This document shows positions 56,393-64,000 of a stretch of 64,000 nt of DNA, piece by piece (position 1 is the first letter of the stretch; each line of letters opens with the position of its first letter). The notes under the pieces were generated by a model that was not told where the DNA came from, made no database searches, and worked only from the letters and a program-made list of their open reading frames with translations. Where the stretch lies: the NCBI GenBank assembly GCA_030706635.1, contig JAUZOD010000011.1:1-64000 (forward strand), in the 5' to 3' direction. Origin of the DNA: Bacteroidota bacterium (GTDB taxonomy: Bacteria; Bacteroidota; Bacteroidia; Chitinophagales; Chitinophagaceae). The position numbers and the translations under genes were made by a program.

Positions 56393-59300
56393 TTAGAAAC
56401 CTGCAGAAAGTTTAAAACCAAAGTTTCTGGTCGTTGGTATCTGGAAGTTCTCAAAACCAACACCTGCCTCACCTCCTCCCATACCCACTTCAGGATCTAT
56501 CCCAAACAGGCGGGTACTGGGATCTCTGTAAAGTATAGCGAGGTTTCTTCCAAATACGGATACATTAAGCTTCTGCAACCAATGAATTTTCTTTACACTT
56601 AGATTATAGCCAAAGATCACTTCACGAAGTTTGACGTATGATCCGTCAAGAATTGAATATTCATGATTATTCCATACCCATCCTGATGGAGCTCCGAAAT
56701 AATCCTGGGCAGATACCCGTATGTCATTGGGAGTACCGTCCTGTTCTACAGCATCAACGATCAGTCCGTTTTCTCTTACATGATTAGCCGTCGTTACGGT
56801 ATACGTACCCGTCGGGTAGGAATGCCATGCGCTCGTACTAAAGAATTTTCCTCCCATTCTCACGTCAACAAGAAAACTCAGATTAAAATTTTTGTAATTA
56901 AAGGAATTTGTTATACCCCCGATCCAATCCGGTGTAACGGTGCCAAAGCTTTTGGCAACATTTGTAGTTAATGGAATGCCATCGTCCCCTACTACTATCT
57001 TGTTTCCCGCTTTAGGGTCCCTCACAAAGGGAAGTCCCCAGAGTTGCCCCCATTCCTGACCAGGAATTCCCAGGGTTACACAACCACCAAAGCCATCGGA
57101 GATTTGATAGGATTGCAAACCACCATATAATTTATTAACTACATTCTTATTCTTGGCCCAGTTAAGGGATACATTCCAGTTCAGACCAGCTTTGCTTTCA
57201 AGTATTTTCCCGGTAACCATTACTTCAACACCCTTATTTTCGATCTCTCCTGCATTAAGTTTTATCCCGCTATACCCGGTAGTTGGTGAAGTGGCGACAT
57301 TTAAAATCTGGTTTACCGTTTTCTGATCATAGTAAGTGACATCAACCGATAATCTGTTTTTGAGGAATCTCAAATCAGTTCCTATTTCATAGGATTGCGT
57401 CTCCTGCGGCTTCAAATTGGCTGGAGGCAAAGTACTGGTCGGAGCAAAAAGTGATATTGAATTAAATGTGCCTGCAGAGTACGTACCCTTGAGCTGGTAC
57501 GGGCCTGTATCTCCCCCTACCCTGGCCACACCGACTCTTAATTTTGCGTAGGAAAGCTTATCTGAGGTTATTTGAAGGGCATTCGTTAAATCAACAGCTA
57601 AACTCGCCGACGGATAAAAATAGGATCTGTTGTTTGCAGGAAGTGTTGAACTCCAGTCGTTACGTCCGGTAATTCCCAGGAACAGAAAATCCTTGTAAGA
57701 TGCGTTTGCCGAAGCAAAAACGCTGTTGGTTTGCTTCTCGCTGTCAAACATGGAAACAGTCGGAGCCCCTTTGACATTTGAAATGGTATACAGATCAGGA
57801 ACCGTAAGGTTATTTGCAGCCATATACATACTGCTGTACTTATTATCCCTGTAATTGGCCCCTGCAAGACCATCAATTCGAATATTCCCAAACTTCTTAT
57901 CGAAATTCAGAAAAAAATCAAGGTTTTCTTCCTTGGTGAAAACATCAGTTTGATTAAATTGTCCTCCATATCCCTTTCTGAGATTGGACTGGGTACCGGA
58001 CTGAGTTATAGATTTCCGTTTATCATTGTAGAAGTCAACCCCTCCGCGGGCCATAACAGACAGCCAATCATTGATTTTATAGTTGGCACTTACATTTCCA
58101 TAGCCTCTTTCCCTGTCCAGTCCATTCGTATTATCATAGTAATAACGATAGTTATCAATCCCCGGGAACATAGTGATATTACCACCTTTTTTGTACTGCG
58201 CCAGCATATATTTAGTATCAAAATCTCTTTGAGTCCAGGCAAAATCAACGCCCGCATGTGAATATCCGTTGAAAGGAATATTATTGCTTGTTTTTACCAG
58301 GTAGGTAAGATTCGCAACCACTGAAAGCCTGTCCGTTGGTGTTAAAGTAAAACTGGCATTAACCGTATTCTGCTTCTGATCTGTATTCGGTAATATGCCG
58401 TTTGGCGTGTTCTCGTTTGTAAAGGCGAATCTGCCGGTGGCTTTGTCATTACCTGCAGAAACGGAAACATTGTTCACCGTGGTGATTTCTTTACCATAAA
58501 AGTCTCTATAGTTATTTGGTCTGGAGACCCAGGGGCTGTTAGGACCTGTTGAATATTGGTCAAGTTTTAACCCCGCATCCAGACGTGGTCCCCAATTGAT
58601 TGGATTGCCATCATTCACCCCGCCACCACTTCCATCGACATAATTATATGAAAATTGTTTTGCGTAATCATTATATGAAAGATCAGAACCGGGGTTGTCC
58701 GCGAGATATTGTTTATAAATGTATTCCTCTCCATTCCATCCTCCGCCATACTGATTCTGCCATTTCGGCCAATACGCCGGTGCATTCACCACAATCGAGG
58801 AATTAAGATCGACCCCCATCTTCCGGTCTTTGGAGCCTTTTTTAGTTGTAATCAGTATCACGCCGTTGGTGGCGCGGCTACCATACAATGCTGCGGCATT
58901 AGGACCTTTAAGAACGGTCATAGTTTCTATGTCATTAGGATCCAGATCAGCTGCGGCATTTCCATAGTCTATGCCACCGCCTCCGTCAAGATTTGTTGTG
59001 GTATTATCAATCGGGGTTCCGTCAACTACAAACATCGGCTGGTTCCCAACAAAAGATGCATTTCCCCGGATGACTATCCTTGATGAAGCGCCAATGGTAC
59101 TGCCACCACTCGTAACCTGGGCACCTGCAATCTTACCAGATATTGTGTTTACTATGTTGTTGTCAGCGGCATCGGTCAACGCGTTATTTTTCAACTCCTG
59201 AACCGAATAGCCAAGCGTCTTTTTGGCTCTGGAAATACCCAGGGCGGTAACGACTACTTCCCCCAGCTTATTTCCGGAAGCGGTGAGTGAAATCAGCAGC

Positions 59301-59641
59301 GTATTGCTTCTTCCAACCTTAATGATGCCCGGCTCATATCCGACAGAAGTTATTTGCAATTCCTCTCCGGCGGTCGCCTCTATTTTGAATTTACCCAGTT
59401 CATCGGCACTGGTACCCCGATTGGCTCCCACCACCCGGACTGTAGCAAATTTAACTGGTACTCCGTTAGCGTCTAAAACAGTTCCTGTTAATTGCCGCAT
59501 CTGCGCAAAAACTGTCGAAGTTACTCCCATAAAGCAAAATAGGAATATCACAAAAGCAGTCAGAATCTTACTCATAAAATGAAATTTTGGTATTGAAAAG
59601 TGAGCCTTACATGAATGAATTAAGTTCAATGTTTTTCTCAT
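56393..59641 (-). CDS. susC: SusC/RagA-type TonB-linked outer-membrane receptor
   Basis: 1082 residues from the ATG at 59641; the frame is open for 50 more codons, and ATGs at 59650 and 59653 are alternatives. A long signal peptide includes ILTAFVIFLFCFMGVTS. A carboxypeptidase-regulatory-like domain follows (LTGTVLDANGVPVKFATVR), then the TonB box and plug (VVTALGISRAKKTLGYS, GNQPMFVVDGTPIDN, the SusC signature ALYGSRATNGVI), and a large barrel to NFGFKLSAGF. It imports oligosaccharides together with SusD, powered by TonB. First gene of the minus-strand unit, opposite the RbsD operon. Confidence 0.95.
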   Translation of the reverse strand: MRKTLNLIHSCKAHFSIPKFHFMSKILTAFVIFLFCFMGVTSTVFAQMRQLTGTVLDANGVPVKFATVRVVGANRGTSADELGKFKIEATAGEELQITSVGYEPGIIKVGRSNTLLISLTASGNKLGEVVVTALGISRAKKTLGYSVQELKNNALTDAADNNIVNTISGKIAGAQVTSGGSTIGASSRIVIRGNASFVGNQPMFVVDGTPIDNTTTNLDGGGGIDYGNAAADLDPNDIETMTVLKGPNAAALYGSRATNGVILITTKKGSKDRKMGVDLNSSIVVNAPAYWPKWQNQYGGGWNGEEYIYKQYLADNPGSDLSYNDYAKQFSYNYVDGSGGGVNDGNPINWGPRLDAGLKLDQYSTGPNSPWVSRPNNYRDFYGKEITTVNNVSVSAGNDKATGRFAFTNENTPNGILPNTDQKQNTVNASFTLTPTDRLSVVANLTYLVKTSNNIPFNGYSHAGVDFAWTQRDFDTKYMLAQYKKGGNITMFPGIDNYRYYYDNTNGLDRERGYGNVSANYKINDWLSVMARGGVDFYNDKRKSITQSGTQSNLRKGYGGQFNQTDVFTKEENLDFFLNFDKKFGNIRIDGLAGANYRDNKYSSMYMAANNLTVPDLYTISNVKGAPTVSMFDSEKQTNSVFASANASYKDFLFLGITGRNDWSSTLPANNRSYFYPSASLAVDLTNALQITSDKLSYAKLRVGVARVGGDTGPYQLKGTYSAGTFNSISLFAPTSTLPPANLKPQETQSYEIGTDLRFLKNRLSVDVTYYDQKTVNQILNVATSPTTGYSGIKLNAGEIENKGVEVMVTGKILESKAGLNWNVSLNWAKNKNVVNKLYGGLQSYQISDGFGGCVTLGIPGQEWGQLWGLPFVRDPKAGNKIVVGDDGIPLTTNVAKSFGTVTPDWIGGITNSFNYKNFNLSFLVDVRMGGKFFSTSAWHSYPTGTYTVTTANHVRENGLIVDAVEQDGTPNDIRVSAQDYFGAPSGWVWNNHEYSILDGSYVKLREVIFGYNLSVKKIHWLQKLNVSVFGRNLAILYRDPSTRLFGIDPEVGMGGGEAGVGFENFQIPTTRNFGFKLSAGF

Positions 59642-60676
59642 AAATCGCATCATTCCAAGAAAATCAGCATTTAAATTTTTAGGAAAAGGCAGAAAAAAGT
59701 GTTTGTGAAAAATTAGTTTTCTATTATTGAACCTGAAACCAAATCGTCTGCACAGGTTCCAACCCGCTTCATCATGATCACCAACCGGCATTTACAGTGA
59801 ATCCGGCTCCCCTTGCAATATTTTTCATGGCCAACCCCGCGGCAACTAGAACCTTAACCATCGTTTTAAAAAACCCATGCAGCACGCATGAATTATTCTA
59901 CCTGATCTTATAATTTTAATAACCCCAATCTCCAAACGGGCTTTAAATCAGTAATAATAAAATTATATTATTATATTAATAAATAAAAATAAAAATTCGA
60001 ATCAATAAAATCTCACTCAATTTATATTACAAAAAATTATTTGCACTAGGTTGATTATTAGATATTTATAATCACAAAAATAAAAATCTTGGGTGATCAT
60101 TCGAGACCAATTTCTAAATAATATAATATTAATTATAAATTATTAAAGATGTTTTTCATTCTTTCAGCACTGGATAGTAATTATAGCTTCTCCCGCCTGA
60201 TATTCCGGTCTAGATTGAAACCGCGTGGACAGAATTGAAAGCCAGTGCAGCACTTATTTGCCGGAATTTTGCAGGAAAAAAGCGAAATATAAATAATAAA
60301 GGAAATAATAAAATTAAGATTAACGCGGAAGCAGGGCGTACAAAATAATATTTATAATTTGATTTTAATTACTAATTTCGGCTTATCCGATAGTCAGGTA
60401 CGAAATCGGAACGGAAAAAATTATCCTCTTAATAGTTTGATTGTCATCTCATAAAATAAATATTTGTGATTGGGATTACATACGGCTCTGGAGTTCAAAT
60501 ATCAACACAACCCATATACGACATGGCAGATCCTGTTTAGAATGCGATATTAATAATTACTAATTGGCAGTCCGGAAAGATCCAGGTACGTCTTTTCGGG
60601 AACAGCGGTAATCTTAAAAGAAACAGCTTTTTAATCAGGAATCTGTCCGATTCATCATTTACATCCAATTCATCAC
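59642..60676. promoter_or_regulatory. AT-rich regulatory spacer between divergent SusC and RbsD operons
   Basis: About 1 kb without a supported gene. The stretch 59940-60160 is very AT-rich, with runs of TTATTATATTA and AATAAAAATAAAAA. A minus-strand TATTTTTG (60075-60082) fits the -7 box but would give a 430-nt SusC leader. No regulator gene and no clear operator or riboswitch was identified. It must contain promoters for both operons. Confidence 0.5.
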
Positions 60677-61096
60677 ATGCTGGAAACAGGTATGATCAAC
60701 AGGGGCATTTCCAAATTACTGTGCGAGCAGGGGCATGGCGACATGATCATGATCGCGGATGCAGGTTTTGCCATTCCCCCGGACATCGAAGTAATTGATA
60801 TTTCGCTTGGTGAAAATAAACCCATGGTGCTTGAAGTGGCCGCTGAGCTCAAAAAATGTTTTTCTGTTGAAAAATTGATCATCGCCTTTGAAACAAAGAA
60901 TCGAAATCCGGCTTTTTTTTCGGCAATCAGCTCCGCCTTCGGTCATGACATGGAAGTAGAAATGGTGGAACATAAGATGCTCCAGGAAATTTGCCGGCGA
61001 AAAGTTACCGGCGTGATACGGACCGGCGATTTCACGGCTTACGGAAATGTGATCCTGGTATCCGGGGCGGGCGCACGATGGTATTGCGAAAAATAA
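60677..61096 (+). CDS. RbsD-type sugar pyranase (mutarotase)
   Basis: 139 residues, the family length. H20 (in EQGHGD) and D28 (in IADAGFAIP) match the RbsD catalytic positions, and VIRTGDFTAYGNVILVSG has the ribose-pyranase Tyr and Asn. It interconverts pyranose and other ring forms of a sugar before catabolism. The DAG and FTAYGN motifs favour the RbsD over the FucU branch. First gene of an operon with a symporter 36 bp downstream, then two alcohol dehydrogenases. The sugar may be ribose, fucose or another pentose or deoxy-sugar. Confidence 0.87.
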   Translation: MLETGMINRGISKLLCEQGHGDMIMIADAGFAIPPDIEVIDISLGENKPMVLEVAAELKKCFSVEKLIIAFETKNRNPAFFSAISSAFGHDMEVEMVEHKMLQEICRRKVTGVIRTGDFTAYGNVILVSGAGARWYCEK

Positions 61097-61132
61097 AGTA
61101 GCTGCATTTGTCTATTATTTATCAGCGATTGT

Positions 61133-62782
61133 ATGCATAATCCGAACTTTTCAAGCTTTGATATGGCGATCATATTCCTGTACCTGGCGGGAATATTGGG
61201 AATCGGTTTGTGGTCGGTGAGAAAGACCAGGATGTCCAGCGACAATTATTTTCTCGCCGGACGCGGACTGCCCTGGATCATTGTAGGAACGGCCCTGTTT
61301 GCATCAAACATATCCACCATTCATATAGTCGGGCTTGCCGCCGCCGGATACAATGAAGGATTCGTATGGGGAAATTTTGAATGGCTCGCCGTATTAACCC
61401 TGATACTGCTGGGTTTGATCTTTGCGCCATTTTATTTTAAGACCCGGATTTCCACGCTTCCTGAATTTCTCGAGAAAAGATATGGCAAATCTTCCCGGAC
61501 ATTTCTTGCGGTCATGTCCATATTTGCCGCCCTGTTCATTCATCTCGGCATCAGCCTGTATGCCGGCGCCGAAGTATTCAGATCCTTCTTCGGAATAAAT
61601 GTTTATACCTCAATCATCGTGATCTCTTTCATCACTGCACTATATACGGTACTGGGCGGACTCAAAGCAGTTATGGTCACCGAGTCCATACAAACTGTTA
61701 TCCTGGTAATTGGCGCGAGCCTGCTAACCTTTTATGGAATAAAAGCATTACCCGCACAGGGTATTCACAATTTGATTGAATTCAAAAGCGCACTCAAAGG
61801 AGGCCAGCTCAGCATGCTTCACAGTGCAGCATCGATAAAATCACTGAGCCCGGCGGGCGCGAATCCCGGACTGACCTGGTATGCCTGCCTCTTAGGATAT
61901 CCTGTTCTCGGCATTTGGTATTGGTGTACAGATCAAACCCATGTACAGAGAGTACTAAGCGCCCGGTCGCTGGATGATGCGCAAAAAGGTCCGCTGTTTG
62001 CAGGATTCTTAAAATTGTTACCCGTATTTATTCTCATTCTTCCCGGAGTTATCGGTTATGTTCTGTTTAAAGATATAATCGGGACCAACGCAAATCAAAC
62101 ATTCCCGGTGCTGATCACGCATTTGCTGCCGGCAGGCCTGAAGGGCATTGTGGCGGCTGCGCTGCTTTCCGCCCTGATGAGTGTTATTGCGGCTGCACTC
62201 AACAGTTCAGCAACGCTTATTGCCGTGGACATTGTCAAAGGGCTCAGTCCACGCATGTCAGATAAAAAGACCGTAGGTATCGGTAGAATATCGGCGGTAT
62301 TCGTCATGATTCTGGCTATGTTCTGGTCTACCCAACTGGGAAAATTCCCCAGTATTTTTGAAGCGATCAATACCATCGCCGTCGCCATCGCGCCTCCGAT
62401 AACTACTGTTTTTTTGTTAGGTGTATTCAGCAAGCGCGGGACCAAACAAGCCTCCATTATCACGTTGAGTGTTGGATTTACGCTGGGCGTTATTTCTTTT
62501 TGCCTGGATTTCCCTCCGCTAAGCGGCGGGAAATTCATCACGGACGGACTGGGCATTCCTTTCATGATGCAGGCCTGGTGGTTATTTTGTATCGACTGTC
62601 TCATTTACTACGTGATCAGTTATATGACGCCGAAGCCGGATCCAATATCCATTGAAGCCTGCACGTGGAAAAATCCAATGTCTTTTTTACTGGAGGAAAA
62701 ATTCCGTGGAATTTCAGACCCGCGGTTTTGGTCAGGTGTTTTACTGCTTGCTTTATTTATTCTGTATATCCTCTTTCGATGA
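61133..62782 (+). CDS. SSS-family sodium/solute (probably sugar) symporter
   Basis: 549 residues, 13-14 helices. The N-terminal FSSFDMAIIFLYLAGILGIG and GRGLPWIIVGTALFASNIST are SSS/SLC5 hallmarks. The sodium-binding regions in FAPFYFKTRISTLPEFLEKR and AALLSALMSVIAAALNSSAT are present. Related proteins in Bacteroidota sugar operons carry monosaccharides into the cytoplasm with Na+. It follows the RbsD gene by 36 bp and precedes the zinc dehydrogenase by 61 bp. The ligand is probably the sugar that RbsD and the dehydrogenases act on. Confidence 0.9.
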   Translation: MHNPNFSSFDMAIIFLYLAGILGIGLWSVRKTRMSSDNYFLAGRGLPWIIVGTALFASNISTIHIVGLAAAGYNEGFVWGNFEWLAVLTLILLGLIFAPFYFKTRISTLPEFLEKRYGKSSRTFLAVMSIFAALFIHLGISLYAGAEVFRSFFGINVYTSIIVISFITALYTVLGGLKAVMVTESIQTVILVIGASLLTFYGIKALPAQGIHNLIEFKSALKGGQLSMLHSAASIKSLSPAGANPGLTWYACLLGYPVLGIWYWCTDQTHVQRVLSARSLDDAQKGPLFAGFLKLLPVFILILPGVIGYVLFKDIIGTNANQTFPVLITHLLPAGLKGIVAAALLSALMSVIAAALNSSATLIAVDIVKGLSPRMSDKKTVGIGRISAVFVMILAMFWSTQLGKFPSIFEAINTIAVAIAPPITTVFLLGVFSKRGTKQASIITLSVGFTLGVISFCLDFPPLSGGKFITDGLGIPFMMQAWWLFCIDCLIYYVISYMTPKPDPISIEACTWKNPMSFLLEEKFRGISDPRFWSGVLLLALFILYILFR

Positions 62783-62843
62783 TCACAGATAAAAAAGCTT
62801 TTCGCTTTTTAGTTCTACCTGTCATTCAATTAAAAAAACCTTC

Positions 62844-63866
62844 ATGCGACAAGCCATTATGATTTCACCGGGAATAATCGAATACCGCGACGTCCCGGAA
62901 CCCGGACAGTTAAATGACGATGAAGTGCTGCTGCGGATACGGAAAATCGGTATTTGCGGATCGGACATTCATGTATATCATGGAGAACATCCCGCAACAC
63001 CCTATCCTGTAATCCAGGGCCATGAATATTCAGCTATAGTCGAAGCAGTCGGAAAAGGAGTGGTCAAAGCAAAGCCAGGCATGCGGGCAACCGCCCGGCC
63101 ACAACTGGTTTGCGGGGTGTGTGGACCCTGTCTGCGGGGACAATACAATGCCTGTCAAAAGCTAAAAGTTCAGGGATTTCAGGCCCCCGGGGTAGCTCAG
63201 GATTTTTTTGTCATACCGGAAGACAGGCTGGTCATATTCCCCGACACGATGACATTCGAGCAAGGCGCAATGATTGAACCGACTGCTGTTGCAGCCCATT
63301 CAACCCGCCGGGCCGGCAGCATGCAGGGAAAAAATGTGGTTGTTTCCGGCGCGGGCACAATCGGAAACCTGATTGCACAATTTGCAAAGGTCAGGGGCGC
63401 GAAAAAAGTGCTTATTGCGGATGTCAGCGATTACCGGCTGGCGATCGCCGGTCAATGCGGTGTGGATGGCTTGCTGAATGTGAGAGATAGTTCCTTCGAA
63501 AAAGGGGTTCAGGATTTTTTCGGGAGTGAGGGATTCCAGATCGGAATCGAAGCTGCTGGAGTTCAGGCATCCCTGGATACGCTGATGAAGTACGTTGAAA
63601 ACGGCGGGAATATTATATTGGTCGGTGTATATGCAGAGAATCCTGTCGTGAACATGTATTACCTGGGCGAGCACGAACTCAACATGTTTGGTTCCATGAT
63701 GTATCGTCATGAGGATTATGAACTGGCCGTAGAGATGATCGCGTCCGGGAAGATCCTGACGACGCCATTGCTGACCAACCACTATGCATTCGATAAATTT
63801 TCGGAAGCGTACGAATTCATTGAGCAGCAGGGCGACAAAACAATGAAAGTAATAATCGATCTCTAA
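62844..63866 (+). CDS. Zinc-dependent sugar/polyol (MDR) dehydrogenase
   Basis: 340 residues. The catalytic zinc site is built from C38 (CGSDIH), H60 and E61 (GHEYSAIVE). The structural zinc Cys set is C90-C93-C96-C104 (CGVCGPCLRGQYNAC). The NAD motif lies in VVSGAGTIGNLIAQFA, and the LIADVSDY acidic strand end suggests NAD use. It resembles sorbitol, threonine and L-sugar dehydrogenases. In an operon with RbsD, SSS and an iron-type dehydrogenase, it likely oxidises or reduces the imported sugar or alditol. Two nested small hairpins lie after the stop (63877-63915). Confidence 0.9.
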   Translation: MRQAIMISPGIIEYRDVPEPGQLNDDEVLLRIRKIGICGSDIHVYHGEHPATPYPVIQGHEYSAIVEAVGKGVVKAKPGMRATARPQLVCGVCGPCLRGQYNACQKLKVQGFQAPGVAQDFFVIPEDRLVIFPDTMTFEQGAMIEPTAVAAHSTRRAGSMQGKNVVVSGAGTIGNLIAQFAKVRGAKKVLIADVSDYRLAIAGQCGVDGLLNVRDSSFEKGVQDFFGSEGFQIGIEAAGVQASLDTLMKYVENGGNIILVGVYAENPVVNMYYLGEHELNMFGSMMYRHEDYELAVEMIASGKILTTPLLTNHYAFDKFSEAYEFIEQQGDKTMKVIIDL

Positions 63867-63933
63867 AAAAAGAATTGGCATTTGCATGGTGTGAAGACCT
63901 GAACGGTCTAATGCATTCTAAAAATAAAAAAAA

Positions 63934-64000
63934 ATGAAAAGTTTTAATTATCATCAGACTACAGAAATTATTTTCGGGAGGGGCAGGATCAGTGAACTGG
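63934..64000 (+). CDS. Iron-containing alcohol dehydrogenase, N-terminal part (cut by window end)
   Basis: The ATG at 63934 reads MKSFNYHQTTEIIFGRGRIS and then EL before the window ends. The FNY...TxIIFGxG opening is the hallmark of the BdhA/YqhD-type iron-containing dehydrogenases. Only 22 codons are visible. It lies 67 bp after the zinc dehydrogenase gene in the same direction and is probably co-transcribed. It may reduce an aldehyde formed in sugar breakdown. Confidence 0.7.
   Translation, partial: MKSFNYHQTTEIIFGRGRISEL

Noticed and set aside
59654-59791. Upstream extension of SusC
   Set aside because: It places a long polar stretch before the signal peptide; the ATGs at 59641-59653 are better.

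Overview
The window looks like chromosomal DNA from a member of the Bacteroidota, most likely a Chitinophagaceae-type glycan degrader. The evidence is a SusC/SusD outer-membrane pair, a C-terminal type IX secretion (T9SS) sorting domain, many secreted glycoside hydrolases and sulfatases, Bacteroidota-style -7 boxes (TAnnTTTG), and housekeeping genes of that lineage (holA, a YbiT-like ABC-F protein). The family-level placement is inferred from protein style, not from a marker gene.

Layout. 0-4.3 kb: holA, a coiled-coil membrane protein, an outer-membrane barrel protein and a small membrane protein. 4.4-10.1 kb: a five-gene minus-strand operon for sugar-acid catabolism (2-hydroxyacid dehydrogenase, glycerate kinase, IlvD/Edd dehydratase close to L-arabinonate dehydratase, SDR, SMP-30 lactonase). 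10.2-16.9 kb: an ABC3/FtsX-type permease, a membrane protein, and an SDR plus GH116 glycosidase pair. 17-22.3 kb: a 1171-residue outer-membrane protein and an ABC-F ATPase. 22.3-27.8 kb: small proteins, tRNA-Arg(UCU), and next to the tRNA an accessory patch with an MNT antitoxin, a broken HEPN toxin, two head-to-head NUMOD4/NUMOD1 proteins and a decayed oxidoreductase fragment. 27.9-32.9 kb: a T9SS-exported surface protein and two proteins of unknown role. 33-37.4 kb: an MHS-type transporter and two sulfatases. 37.6-41.4 kb: gene remnants (VCBS repeat, DUF1398, GNAT) between intact SRPBCC, Gfo/Idh/MocA and alpha/beta-hydrolase genes.

41.7-64 kb is a large carbohydrate locus. On the plus strand lie a POT transporter, then a DapA-family keto-deoxy-sugar-acid aldolase, GH78 with a C-terminal F5/8 domain, and GH127. 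On the minus strand lie a SusC-SusD-GH27-M1 peptidase unit closed by a strong terminator and, beyond it, a SASA-type esterase with a large unrecognised C-terminal region. About 1 kb of AT-rich DNA separates SusC from a divergent plus-strand operon: RbsD-type pyranase, sodium/solute symporter, zinc alcohol dehydrogenase and the start of an iron-type alcohol dehydrogenase cut by the window edge. The enzyme set (alpha-rhamnosidase, beta-L-arabinofuranosidase, alpha-galactosidase, acetylesterase) suggests a pectin side-chain or arabinogalactan-like substrate. Released sugars could feed the aldolase here and the sugar-acid operon at 4.4-10.1 kb; this link is inference.

No CRISPR array, complete insertion sequence, rRNA or replication origin was seen. 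I did not find a clearly undescribed multi-gene system. The best leads are the head-to-head NUMOD proteins that lack the HNH histidine, the ~500-residue unknown region of the SASA protein, the hairpin between susD and the GH27 gene, and tandem-repeat/inverted-repeat elements that supply the stop codons of two genes.
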